Both the position numbers and the translations under genes were made by a program. The notes below the pieces were generated by a model that was not told the DNA's origin, searched no databases, and saw only the letters and a program-made list of their open reading frames with translations. A DNA stretch of 64,000 nucleotides from Streptomyces actinomycinicus (lineage in GTDB: Bacteria; Actinomycetota; Actinomycetes; Streptomycetales; Streptomycetaceae): NCBI RefSeq assembly GCF_016741775.1, contig NZ_JAERRK010000008.1, positions 124,001 through 188,000 of the forward strand. Reading direction: 5' to 3'. Below are positions 16,529 through 24,596 of this stretch, one piece after another. Positions within the stretch are counted from its first letter, which is position 1. Every line of letters begins with the position of its first letter.

Positions 16529-16546
16529 GGACACCCGAGGTCATAG

Positions 16547-18574
16547 ATGACTGAGCGTCAGAAGGACCGGCCGTGGCTCATGCGCACGTACGCCGGCCAC
16601 TCCACGGCGGAGGCGTCCAACGAGCTGTACCGGCGCAACCTCGCCAAGGGCCAGACAGGGCTGTCGGTGGCGTTCGACCTGCCGACCCAGACCGGCTACG
16701 ACTCCGACCACATCCTCGCCCGCGGCGAGGTCGGCCGGGTCGGGGTGCCCGTCGCGCACCTCGGTGACATGCGCCGGCTGTTCCAGGACATCCCCCTGGA
16801 GCAGATGAACACCTCGATGACGATCAACGCCACCGCCATGTGGCTGCTGGCGCTCTACCAGGTCGTCGCCGAGGAGCAGGGCGCGGACATCACCAAGCTC
16901 CAGGGCACGACCCAGAACGACATCGTCAAGGAGTACCTCTCCCGCGGGACGCACGTCTTCCCGCCGGGGCCGAGCCTCCGGCTGACGACGGACATGATCG
17001 CGTACACGGTCTCCCACATCCCGAAGTGGAACCCGATCAACATCTGCAGCTACCACCTGCAGGAGGCCGGGGCCACGCCGGTGCAGGAGATCGCGTACGC
17101 GATGTCCACCGCCATCGCCGTCCTCGACGCCGTGCGCGACTCCGGCCAGGTGCCGCAGGAGCGCATGGGTGACGTGGTCGCCCGCATCTCCTTCTTCGTG
17201 AACGCGGGCGTCCGCTTCGTCGAGGAGATGTGCAAGATGCGGGCGTTCGGCCGCATCTGGGACAAGGTCACCCGTGAGCGGTACGGCATCGAGAACCCCA
17301 AGCAGCGCCGGTTCCGGTACGGCGTCCAGGTCAACTCGCTCGGCCTGACCGAGGCGCAGCCGGAGAACAACGTCCAGCGGATCGTGCTGGAGATGCTGGC
17401 CGTCACCCTCTCCAAGGACGCACGCGCGCGTGCCGTGCAGCTCCCGGCCTGGAACGAGGCGCTGGGCCTGCCCCGGCCCTGGGACCAGCAGTGGTCGCTG
17501 CGCATCCAGCAGGTGCTCGCCTACGAGAGCGACCTTCTGGAGTACGAGGACATCTTCGAGGGCTCCAAGGTCATCGAGGCGAAGGTGGACCAGCTGGTCG
17601 CGGACGTCCTCGCGGAGATGGACCGCATCCAGGAGATGGGCGGCGCGATGGCCGCCGTGGAGTCCGGCTACCTGAAGTCGCAGCTGGTCTCCTCGCACGC
17701 CGAGCGCCGGGCCCGGATCGAGTCCGGCCAGGAGAAGATCGTCGGCGTCAACGTCTTCGAGGGCACCGAGCCGAACCCGCTCACGGCCGACCTGGACACC
17801 GCGATCCAGACGGTGGACCCGGCGGTCGAGAACCGGGTCATCGAGTCGCTGCAGCGCTGGCGGGACACCCGCTACCAGCCGCCCTTCAACCACCCGCGTC
17901 CCTGCAAGGCGCTGGAGCGGCTGAAGGAGGCGGCCAAGGGCACCGCCAACCTCATGGAGGCCACGCTGGAGTGCGCCCGCGCCGGTGTCACCACCGGCGA
18001 GTGGGCGGGCGCCCTGCGCGAGGTGTTCGGCGAGTACCGGGCACCCACGGGAGTCTCCTCGGCACCGGTCGCCGTCCCCGTCGAGGCCGGCTCCGCCCTC
18101 GCCGGGGTCCGCGCCAAGGTGGACGCCACCGCCCGCGACCTGGGCTCCGGCAAGCTGCGCTTCCTGGTCGGCAAGCCCGGCCTGGACGGGCACTCCAACG
18201 GCGCCGAGCAGATCGCCGTACGGGCCCGTGACGCCGGCTTCGAAGTGGTCTACCAGGGCATCCGGCTGACGCCCGAGCAGATCGTGGACGCCGCCCTCGC
18301 CGAGGACGTGCACGCCGTCGGCCTGTCCATCCTCTCCGGCTCGCACGCCCAGCTCGTCCCGGACGTGCTGGAACGCCTCCGTGTGGCCGGTGCCACAGAT
18401 ATACCGGTGATCGCCGGTGGCATCATCCCGAATGGTGACGCCGAGCAGCTCAGGGAAGCCGGAGTGGCCGCGGTCTTCACCCCGAAGGACTTCGACATCA
18501 CCGGAATCATCGGCCGCATCGTCGACGAGATCCGGAAAGCGAACAAGCTCGACCCCCTGGAGGTCCCCGCATGA
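16547..18574 (+). CDS. meaA: Coenzyme B12-dependent ethylmalonyl-CoA mutase (MeaA type)
   Basis: A 675-residue adenosylcobalamin mutase that converts (2R)-ethylmalonyl-CoA to methylsuccinyl-CoA. The N-terminal substrate barrel begins TYAGHSTAEASNELYRRNL and includes SVAFDLPTQTGYDSD and INTSMTINATA-like (MNTSMTINATA) segments. The C-terminal cobalamin domain has LDGHSNG with the cobalt-ligating His549, then LSILSGSHAQL and AGGIIPNGD. Both domains are on one chain, as in MeaA/Ecm rather than two-subunit methylmalonyl-CoA mutases. The start lies 18 bases after ccr with a CGAGG ribosome site. Its place between ccr and the lyase is what separates Ecm from other acyl-CoA mutases. Confidence is high. 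Confidence 0.95.
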   Translation: MTERQKDRPWLMRTYAGHSTAEASNELYRRNLAKGQTGLSVAFDLPTQTGYDSDHILARGEVGRVGVPVAHLGDMRRLFQDIPLEQMNTSMTINATAMWLLALYQVVAEEQGADITKLQGTTQNDIVKEYLSRGTHVFPPGPSLRLTTDMIAYTVSHIPKWNPINICSYHLQEAGATPVQEIAYAMSTAIAVLDAVRDSGQVPQERMGDVVARISFFVNAGVRFVEEMCKMRAFGRIWDKVTRERYGIENPKQRRFRYGVQVNSLGLTEAQPENNVQRIVLEMLAVTLSKDARARAVQLPAWNEALGLPRPWDQQWSLRIQQVLAYESDLLEYEDIFEGSKVIEAKVDQLVADVLAEMDRIQEMGGAMAAVESGYLKSQLVSSHAERRARIESGQEKIVGVNVFEGTEPNPLTADLDTAIQTVDPAVENRVIESLQRWRDTRYQPPFNHPRPCKALERLKEAAKGTANLMEATLECARAGVTTGEWAGALREVFGEYRAPTGVSSAPVAVPVEAGSALAGVRAKVDATARDLGSGKLRFLVGKPGLDGHSNGAEQIAVRARDAGFEVVYQGIRLTPEQIVDAALAEDVHAVGLSILSGSHAQLVPDVLERLRVAGATDIPVIAGGIIPNGDAEQLREAGVAAVFTPKDFDITGIIGRIVDEIRKANKLDPLEVPA

Positions 18575-19536
18575 CCACGCCCGTCAACCGTCTGCGTCCG
18601 CGGCGCTCCTGCCTCGCGGTCCCGGGAAGCAACCCCCGCTTCCTGGAGAAGGCGCAGGGCCTCCCCGCCGACCAGGTCTTCCTGGACCTCGAGGACGCGT
18701 GCGCCCCGCTCGCCAAGCCCGAGGCGCGGCACACGATCGTCAAGTTCCTCAACGAGGGCGACTGGACCGGCAAGACGCGGGTCGTGCGCGTCAACGACTG
18801 GACGACCGAGTGGACGTACCGCGACGTCGTGACGGTGGTCGAGGGCGCCGGCCAGAACCTCGACTGCATCATGCTGCCGAAGGTGCAGACGGCCCAGCAG
18901 GTCGTCGCCCTGGACCTGCTGCTCACGCAGATCGAGAAGACGATGGGCTTCGAGGTCGGCAAGATCGGCATCGAGGCGCAGATCGAGAACGCGCAGGGCC
19001 TCAACAACGTCAACGAGATCGCGCAGGCCTCTCCGCGCGTGGAGACGATCATCTTCGGCCCGGCCGACTTCATGGCGTCCATCAACATGAAGTCGCTGGT
19101 CGTGGGCGAGCAGCCGCCCGGCTACCCGGCGGACGCCTACCACTACATCCTGATGAAGATCCTGATGGCCGCCCGCGCCAACAACCTCCAGGCGATCGAC
19201 GGTCCCTACCTCCAGATCCGCAACATCGACGGCTACCGCGAGGTCGCCCGGCGCGCCGCGGCCCTGGGCTTCGACGGCAAGTGGGTGCTGCACCCGGGCC
19301 AGGTCGAGGCGTCCAACGAGATCTTCTCGCCCTCCCAGGAGGACTACGACCACGCCGAGCTGATCCTGGACGCGTACGACTACTACACCTCCGAGGCGGG
19401 CGGCAAGAAGGGCTCCGCGATGCTCGGCGACGAGATGATCGACGAGGCCAGCCGCAAGATGGCCCTGGTCATCTCGGGCAAGGGCCGGGCCGCCGGCATG
19501 CAGCGCACGTCGAAGTTCGAGATCCCGGAGGCCTGA
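18571..19536 (+). CDS. HpcH/HpaI-family CoA ester lyase (beta-methylmalyl-CoA/L-malyl-CoA lyase)
   Basis: A 321-residue enzyme of the citrate-lyase beta/malyl-CoA lyase family. RRSCLAVPGSNPRFLEKA at the N-terminus and FLDLEDACAP carry the Mg- and CoA-binding residues. EAQIENAQGL supplies the acidic metal ligand, and FGPADFMASI follows. It splits beta-methylmalyl-CoA into glyoxylate and propionyl-CoA, the carbon-releasing step of the pathway. The start codon overlaps the mutase stop as ATGA, so translation is coupled. The length is usual for the family. Confidence 0.92.
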   Translation: MTTPVNRLRPRRSCLAVPGSNPRFLEKAQGLPADQVFLDLEDACAPLAKPEARHTIVKFLNEGDWTGKTRVVRVNDWTTEWTYRDVVTVVEGAGQNLDCIMLPKVQTAQQVVALDLLLTQIEKTMGFEVGKIGIEAQIENAQGLNNVNEIAQASPRVETIIFGPADFMASINMKSLVVGEQPPGYPADAYHYILMKILMAARANNLQAIDGPYLQIRNIDGYREVARRAAALGFDGKWVLHPGQVEASNEIFSPSQEDYDHAELILDAYDYYTSEAGGKKGSAMLGDEMIDEASRKMALVISGKGRAAGMQRTSKFEIPEA

Positions 19537-19541
19537 GCGCG

Positions 19542-20054
19542 ATGCAGTTCGGACGCACCTACGAGGAGTTCGAGGTCGGGGCGACGTACAAGCACTGGCC
19601 GGGCAAGACGGTCACCGAGTACGACGACCACCTGTTCTGTCTCCTCACCATGAATCACCACCCGCTCCACATGGACACGAACTACGCCGAGAAGACGACG
19701 GACTTCGGCAAGAACGTGGTGGTCGGGAACTACATCTACTCCCTCCTGCTCGGCATGTCCGTCCCGGACATCTCCGGCAAGGCGATCGCCAACCTGGAGA
19801 TCGAGTCGCTCAAGCACGTCGCGCCGACCTTCCACGGCGACACGATCTACGGCGAGACGACCGTGCTGGACAAGTGGCCGTCGAAGTCGAAGAACGACCG
19901 CGGCATCGTCTACGTCGAGACCAAGGGCTACAAGCAGGACGGCACGCTCGTGTGTGTCTTCCGCCGCAAGGTCATGGTGCCCACCGAGACGTACATCAAG
20001 GAGCGCGGCGGCGAGCAGCCGGGCCGCCCGGAACTCAAGCAGCAGGAGAAGTAG
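19542..20054 (+). CDS. MaoC-family mesaconyl-CoA hydratase
   Basis: A 170-residue hot-dog-fold hydratase. The catalytic region is EYDDHLFCLLTMNHHPLHMD, which has the Asp/His pattern of MaoC hydratases. It hydrates mesaconyl-CoA to beta-methylmalyl-CoA, the substrate of the lyase encoded just upstream. It is shorter than the double-hot-dog hydratases of proteobacteria and would work as an oligomer. The ATG follows the lyase stop by five bases. Function rests on family plus position in the operon. Confidence 0.88.
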   Translation: MQFGRTYEEFEVGATYKHWPGKTVTEYDDHLFCLLTMNHHPLHMDTNYAEKTTDFGKNVVVGNYIYSLLLGMSVPDISGKAIANLEIESLKHVAPTFHGDTIYGETTVLDKWPSKSKNDRGIVYVETKGYKQDGTLVCVFRRKVMVPTETYIKERGGEQPGRPELKQQEK

Positions 20055-20057
20055 GCC

Positions 20058-21263
20058 ATGGCCCGTCTCGCCCAGACCGCCGGTCTGACCGACGTCCAGC
20101 AGGAGATCCTCTCCACCGTCCGGGACTTCGTCGACAAGGAGATCATCCCTGTCGCGACCGAGCTGGAGCACCGCGACGAGTACCCGCAGCAGATCGTGGA
20201 CGGCCTGAAGGAACTCGGCCTGTTCGGTCTGATGATCCCCGAGGAGTACGGGGGCCTGGGCGAGTCGCTGCTCACCTACGCGCTGTGCGTGGAGGAGATC
20301 GCCCGCGGCTGGATGTCGGTGTCCGGCATCATCAACACCCACTTCATCGTCGCGTACATGCTCAAGCAGCACGGCACGCAGGAGCAGAAGGACCACTTCC
20401 TGCCGAGGATGGCGGCCGGCGACATCCGGGGCGCCTTCTCGATGTCGGAGCCGGGCCTGGGCTCCGATGTGTCGGCCATCACGTCGAAGGCGGTCAAGGA
20501 CGGCGACGAGTACGTCCTGAACGGCCAGAAGATGTGGCTGACGAACGGCGGTACGTCGTCCTTGGTGGCCGTTCTCGTCCGGAGTGACGAAGGACACCCC
20601 GAGGGCACCGCGCCCCACAAGTCGATGACCACCTTCCTGGTCGAGAAGGAGCCGGGCTTCGGCGAGGTCCGCCCGGGCCTCACCATCCCCGGCAAGATCG
20701 ACAAGATGGGGTACAAGGGCGTCGACACCACCGAGTTGATCATGGACGGCCTGCGGATTCCGGCCGACCGGGTACTCGGAGGGGTGACCGGCCGAGGTTT
20801 TTACCAAATGATGGACGGCGTCGAGGTCGGCCGGGTCAATGTGGCGGCGCGTGGCTGCGGTGTGGCCCAGCGCGCCTTCGAGCTGGGCGTGCAGTACGCC
20901 CAGCAGCGGCAGACCTTCGGCAAGCCGATCGCCCAGCACCAGGCCATCCAGTTCAAGCTCGCGGAGATGGCCACCAAGGTCGAGGCCGCCCATGCAATGA
21001 TGGTCAACGCGGCACGCAAAAAGGATTCCGGGGAACGAAACGACCTCGAGGCCGGGATGGCGAAGTACCTCGCCTCCGAGTACTGCAAGGAGGTCGTGGA
21101 GGATGCCTTCCGGATCCACGGCGGCTACGGCTTCTCCAAGGAGTACGAGATCGAGCGCCTCTACCGGGAGGCCCCGATGCTGCTCATCGGTGAAGGTACC
21201 GCCGAGATCCAGAAAATGATCATCGGGCGCAGGCTGCTCGAAGAGTATCGGTTCCAGGGCTGA
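20058..21263 (+). CDS. Acyl-CoA dehydrogenase, methylsuccinyl-CoA dehydrogenase of the ethylmalonyl-CoA pathway
   Basis: A 401-residue FAD enzyme that oxidises methylsuccinyl-CoA to mesaconyl-CoA. FSMSEPGLGSDVSAITSKA and QKMWLTNGG are the FAD/substrate signatures, and the C-terminal RIHGGYGFSKEYEIERLYRE precedes LIGEGTAEIQ, whose Glu is the likely catalytic base. It has ordinary acyl-CoA dehydrogenase length, whereas the characterised alphaproteobacterial enzyme carries a long N-terminal extension, as I recall. The substrate is therefore assigned from context. It starts three bases after the hydratase stop and is the last pathway gene before psd. Confidence 0.88.
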   Translation: MARLAQTAGLTDVQQEILSTVRDFVDKEIIPVATELEHRDEYPQQIVDGLKELGLFGLMIPEEYGGLGESLLTYALCVEEIARGWMSVSGIINTHFIVAYMLKQHGTQEQKDHFLPRMAAGDIRGAFSMSEPGLGSDVSAITSKAVKDGDEYVLNGQKMWLTNGGTSSLVAVLVRSDEGHPEGTAPHKSMTTFLVEKEPGFGEVRPGLTIPGKIDKMGYKGVDTTELIMDGLRIPADRVLGGVTGRGFYQMMDGVEVGRVNVAARGCGVAQRAFELGVQYAQQRQTFGKPIAQHQAIQFKLAEMATKVEAAHAMMVNAARKKDSGERNDLEAGMAKYLASEYCKEVVEDAFRIHGGYGFSKEYEIERLYREAPMLLIGEGTAEIQKMIIGRRLLEEYRFQG

Positions 21264-21274
21264 TTGTTCGGATT

Positions 21275-21309
21275 CGGGGTGTTTTCTTCGAGAAGAAGAT
21301 CACACCCCG
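21275..21309 (+). terminator. Long hairpin between the acyl-CoA dehydrogenase gene and psd
   Basis: CGGGGTGT and ACACCCCG form the outer stem, and the interior TTCTTCGAGAAGAA folds back on itself to continue it. It sits 11 bases after the dehydrogenase stop and probably ends or attenuates the ethylmalonyl-CoA transcript. A possible psd promoter (TTGCCC at 21345, TACGAT at 21370) follows, with rather long spacing. Confidence 0.55.
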
Positions 21310-21433
21310 TATGCGGCCTTCAGCCGCCGACTCGGCAGACTGGCTTGCCCAGTTGCAGCCCGCGCCCGGTACGATCCCGGGAAAGCCGCCGTCCCCCGTC
21401 AGAGCGCGGCATCATCCGCTACGAAGGTCATCC

Positions 21434-22090
21434 ATGCCCCACAGCCAAACCTCTGCACCTCGCGACAGCCGAGCCGGCGTACGCCTTGCGCGCGGAGCAT
21501 CGCCGTGGCTTCTTCCGACCGTCGCCACCGCGGCCCTCAGCCTGGCCCGTGCTCGCCGTTCGGGCGTGGCCAAGGCCGTCGCCGTGCCCGCCACCGCGCT
21601 CGCGGCGGGCATGCTGTGGTTCTTCCGCGACCCCGAGCGCGAGATCACCCAGGGCCGGGTCATCTCGCCCGCCGACGGTGTGGTGCAGAGCATCATGCCG
21701 TGGAAGGACGGGCGCACCCGCGTCGCGATCTTCATGAGCCCGCTCAACGTCCACGTCAACCGCGCGCCCCTCGCGGGCACGGTGACGTCGGTCGAGCACA
21801 TCCCCGGCGGCTTTGTTCCGGCTTTCAACAAGGAGAGCGAGAACAACGAGCGCGTAGTCTGGCATTTCGACACCGAACTCGGCGACATCGAGATGATCCA
21901 GATCGCCGGCGCGGTGGCCCGCCGCATCGTGCCGTACCTCCCGGAGGGCACGAAGGTCGAGCAGGGCGACCGTATCGGTCTGATCCGGTTCGGCTCGCGT
22001 GTCGACCTCTACCTGCCGGAGGGCGTGGAGGTCGCGGTCGAGGTCGGTCAGAAGACCGTGGCTGGGGTGACTCGCATTGACCGTGATTGA
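21434..22090 (+). CDS. psd: Phosphatidylserine decarboxylase proenzyme
   Basis: A 218-residue membrane-associated pyruvoyl enzyme that makes phosphatidylethanolamine from phosphatidylserine. Residues about 25-55 contain the hydrophobic membrane segment. WFFRDPEREI, SPADGVVQS and FMSPLNVHVNRAP are family signatures. Self-cleavage is expected between Gly187 and Ser188 in RFGSRVDLYLP, the short-chain (archaeal/actinobacterial-type) equivalent of LGST. The ATG has AAGG upstream. The synthase gene overlaps its end by 14 bases, an operon arrangement that joins synthesis and decarboxylation of phosphatidylserine. Confidence 0.94.
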   Translation: MPHSQTSAPRDSRAGVRLARGASPWLLPTVATAALSLARARRSGVAKAVAVPATALAAGMLWFFRDPEREITQGRVISPADGVVQSIMPWKDGRTRVAIFMSPLNVHVNRAPLAGTVTSVEHIPGGFVPAFNKESENNERVVWHFDTELGDIEMIQIAGAVARRIVPYLPEGTKVEQGDRIGLIRFGSRVDLYLPEGVEVAVEVGQKTVAGVTRIDRD

Positions 22091-22931
22091 TCCGGAAACC
22101 CAGGCGGGCTGGGTGCCCGAGGCCGATGAGGTGGACGAAGAGGAGGAGATGCCCCTCTCTCTCCGCCTGTCGATAGCGGACACCCTCACCCTGGGCAACG
22201 CCACGTGCGGCTTCATGGCGGTGTACTTCACCACCACCGGGATCCTCATCCCGCACCTCACCGGCAGCCAGGAATCCGGCATGGCCCGCCACAGCGCGGC
22301 CACGGCGGTCATCCTGATGCTCTGCGCGGCGGTGTTCGACCTGTTCGACGGCCTGGTGGCGCGGAAGCTGCGCTCCTCCCCCATGGGTGCGGAGCTGGAC
22401 AACCTGTCCGACCTGATCAGCTTCGGCCTCGCGCCGGCCTACTTCGTGCTGGTCTACGGCATGGTCGCGGATGACGCGCACCAGAGAGTGGCGGCGCTCG
22501 GGGCAATCGTGGTGCTCCTGGCCGTCGTGCTCCGCCTGGCCCGCTTCTCGTGCGTGACCATGAAGGACGGCATGTTCCAGGGCATGCCCTCGCCGTTCGG
22601 CGCGCTGACGGTCGTCTCGATCGTGCTGCTGGAGCTGCCGTTCGTGGCGACGCTGCTGGCGATCCTGGGCACGGCCTGGCTGATGGTGAGCCGGGTCGAG
22701 TACCCGAAGCCGCGGGGCCGCCTCGCCGGCGCGATGCTTACCTGGATCGTGCTGTCCATGGGCCTGCTGGCGGCCTGGGCCTTCGACGCGCCCAGCGGAC
22801 AGCTGCTGCTCCAGACGGGCTGCGCGCTGCAGCTGGTCATGGGCGCGGTGATCCCGCTGTTCGCCACGGCTCGGCGGGTGAACAACTTCCGCGACAACCG
22901 TCGTGAGGCTCGGGCGGCGCAGCTGCCGTAG
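22077..22931 (+). CDS. pssA: CDP-diacylglycerol-serine O-phosphatidyltransferase
   Basis: A 284-residue integral membrane enzyme that makes phosphatidylserine from CDP-diacylglycerol and serine. The CDP-alcohol phosphotransferase motif D-G-x2-A-R-x8-G-x3-D-x3-D is complete in DGLVARKLRSSPMGAELDNL plus SD. Around eight hydrophobic helices follow an acidic N-terminus (EADEVDEEEE). Translation starts at TTG 22077 or GTG 22083, both inside the psd 3' end, so it is coupled to psd. A 17-bp perfect hairpin follows the gene. Confidence 0.93.
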   Translation: MTVIDPETQAGWVPEADEVDEEEEMPLSLRLSIADTLTLGNATCGFMAVYFTTTGILIPHLTGSQESGMARHSAATAVILMLCAAVFDLFDGLVARKLRSSPMGAELDNLSDLISFGLAPAYFVLVYGMVADDAHQRVAALGAIVVLLAVVLRLARFSCVTMKDGMFQGMPSPFGALTVVSIVLLELPFVATLLAILGTAWLMVSRVEYPKPRGRLAGAMLTWIVLSMGLLAAWAFDAPSGQLLLQTGCALQLVMGAVIPLFATARRVNNFRDNRREARAAQLP

Positions 22932-22944
22932 AGCGCTTGAAAGA

Positions 22945-22983
22945 CGAGGGGCCCCTTACCCGGGTTGGGTAAGGGGCCCCTCG
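22945..22983 (+). terminator. Strong terminator after pssA
   Basis: Arms 22945-22961 and 22967-22983 pair perfectly over 17 bp (CGAGGGGCCCCTTACCC with its complement) around the loop GGGTT. It lies 13 bases after the pssA stop. There is only a short CTTG beyond, but the stem is exceptionally stable. Confidence 0.85.
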
Positions 22984-22999
22984 CTTGTGCGCCCGCCCT

Positions 23000-23014
23000 G
23001 GGGGCTCCGCCCCC
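23000..23014. repeat. GGGGGC-TCC-GCCCCC dyad (left border of the repeat block)
   Basis: A 6-bp GC stem with a 3-base loop, of the kind found behind many Streptomyces genes. The same dyad in opposite orientation (GGGGGC-GGA-GCCCCC) occurs at 23273-23287, so the 62-bp repeats between them are bracketed by an inverted pair. Confidence 0.6.
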
Positions 23015-23050
23015 GACCCCCCGCCTTCCCACCCGCCCAGCCGACTCGGC

Positions 23051-23222
23051 CGGCTGGAAAGGTGCCGCGCAGGGGCCGGTCGGCCAGGGAGGCGCCGCGC
23101 CGGGGTTCCGGTCGGCTGGAAAGGTGCCGCGCCAGCGTCCCGGTCGGCCAGGAAGGCGCCGCGCCGGGGCCGGTCGGCTGGACAGGGGTAGCGCTGGGCG
23201 GCGCGGTCGGCTGGGCGGGTGC
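23051..23222. repeat. 62-bp tandem repeats with a degenerate 31-bp half-unit
   Basis: CGGCTGGAAAGGTGCCGCGC begins at 23051 and again at 23113, and a diverged copy (CGGCTGGACAGGGGTAGCGC) begins at 23175, giving an exact 62-bp period. Each unit holds a second, similar half beginning CGGCCAGG, with GGCGCCGCGCCGGGG. A fourth partial CGGCTGGGCGGGTG begins at 23208. The whole 22984-23294 gap is this repeat block plus its bordering dyads. Frames are open through it, but no ribosome site or family resemblance is seen, so I do not call a gene. Confidence 0.7.
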
Positions 23223-23270
23223 CCTCTCGGCCTGCCGAGTCGGGTGGTGGGTGGGCAATGGGCCGGGGGT

Positions 23271-23289
23271 CTGGGGGCGGAGCCCCCAG
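23271..23289 (-). terminator. Hairpin after the glycerate kinase gene
   Basis: CTGGGGGCGGAGCCCCCAG is a perfect dyad of 8-bp arms around a 3-base centre, six bases beyond the glycerate kinase stop. It probably ends that transcript. It is the inverted counterpart of the dyad at 23000. Confidence 0.6.
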
Positions 23290-23294
23290 GGGCC

Positions 23295-24446
23295 TCAGGC
23301 CAAGCGGTCCTCAGCGATCCGGGCGGCGACCCGTTCAAGGATCGGTCCGGCGTCCGCGATGCACTTCGCCACGTCCGGCTCGACGGACGTCAGGGGGTAG
23401 GCCTGGGCAATGCCGGCCCGGAGCAGTGCCTCCGCCGGGAGGGCAAGCCGGCCGCAGACCGCCACGACGTCCTTGCCCGCGGCCCGCGCCGCCGAGGCCA
23501 CCCCCGCCGGCGCCTTCCCGTGCAGCGTCTGCTCGTCCAGCGACCCCTCACCGGTGATGACCAGCGAGGCCCGCTCCAGGGCGGGCGCGAAGCCCAGCAC
23601 GTCCAGCATGACCTCGATGCCGGGCCGGAAGCGGGCACCCAGCAGGAGGGCGCCGTAGCCGATGCCGCCCGCCGCACCCGCGCCCGGGGACGCCGCGTAC
23701 TCGGCGGCCCGCGGCCCGGCCTCCGCCTCCAGCACCTTCGCGAAGTGGGCCAGCGCCGCGTCCAGCGTCTCTACGTCCTCCGGCGACGCGCCCTTCTGCG
23801 GGCCGTACACGGCGGGCGCGCCCTTCGGCCCGGTCAGCGGGTTGTCGACGTCGCTTGCGAGGACCAGCTCGACCGAGGACAGCCGCGGGTCGAGACCGGA
23901 CAGGTCCGCGCGGGCGAGGTCGGCCAGTCCGCCGCCGCCCGGCGCCACCGGCTCCCCGTCCTCGTTCAGGAACCGGGCGCCCAGCGCGGCCAGCATGCCC
24001 GCACCGCCGTCCGTCGTGGCGCTGCCGCCGACGCCGAACACGATGGTGCGCGCGCCCGCGTCCAGCGCGGCGCGCAGGAGTTCCCCGGAGCCGTACGTGG
24101 ACGCGGTCAGCGGGGCGAAGACACCGGCCGGCAGCCGCTGGAGCCCGCTCGCCTCGGCCATCTCCACGACCGCCGTGCCGTCGCGCAGCGCGAACGCGGC
24201 CGTCACCTCCTGGCCGAGCGGTCCGGCGACCCGGACCTCGTGCCGCTCGAAACCGGCCGCGACCGCCGCGTCCACGGTCCCGTCGCCGCCGTCGGCCACG
24301 GGCAGCGCCTCGACCTCGAGGTCCGGCACGACCCTGCGCAGCCCGGCCGTCACCCGCTCGGCGACCTGCACGGCCGTCAGCGAGCCCTTGAACTTGTCCG
24401 CGGCGATGAGCACCCGACGGGTCTCGTTCACTGCAGCGTCCGCCAC
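23295..24446 (-). CDS. Glycerate kinase (GckA/GlxK type)
   Basis: A 383-residue cytoplasmic kinase that phosphorylates D-glycerate, usually to 2-phosphoglycerate. The N-terminal VLIAADKFKGSLTAVQVAE is the family hallmark. VADGGDGTVDA, FGVGGSATTDGGAGMLAALG and VITGEGSLDEQTLHGKAP carry the glycine-rich and acidic active-site segments. The GTG start has AGGGGAAG upstream; a longer in-frame version lacks one. It is divergent from the ADP-ribosylglycohydrolase gene. Glyoxylate or serine breakdown would supply glycerate; no partner gene is adjacent. Confidence 0.93.
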   Translation of the reverse strand: MADAAVNETRRVLIAADKFKGSLTAVQVAERVTAGLRRVVPDLEVEALPVADGGDGTVDAAVAAGFERHEVRVAGPLGQEVTAAFALRDGTAVVEMAEASGLQRLPAGVFAPLTASTYGSGELLRAALDAGARTIVFGVGGSATTDGGAGMLAALGARFLNEDGEPVAPGGGGLADLARADLSGLDPRLSSVELVLASDVDNPLTGPKGAPAVYGPQKGASPEDVETLDAALAHFAKVLEAEAGPRAAEYAASPGAGAAGGIGYGALLLGARFRPGIEVMLDVLGFAPALERASLVITGEGSLDEQTLHGKAPAGVASAARAAGKDVVAVCGRLALPAEALLRAGIAQAYPLTSVEPDVAKCIADAGPILERVAARIAEDRLA

Positions 24447-24596
24447 CTTGTCTTCCCCTTGCTCTCCGGGCCCCGCACACGTCGGGGCCAGTCGCGCCGC
24501 TGTGACCATAACCGCAGGACACCCCCGCCGTCATGCGCCGCCCGAACGGTGGGAAGCCGCGGGGAGCCGGCCGGGCAGAACGGGTACACCCCTGCC

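Noticed and set aside
23051..23294. Short protein-coding frames in the 62-bp repeat block
   Set aside because: Frames are open on both strands because of base composition; none has a ribosome site and the translations are repeat-derived.
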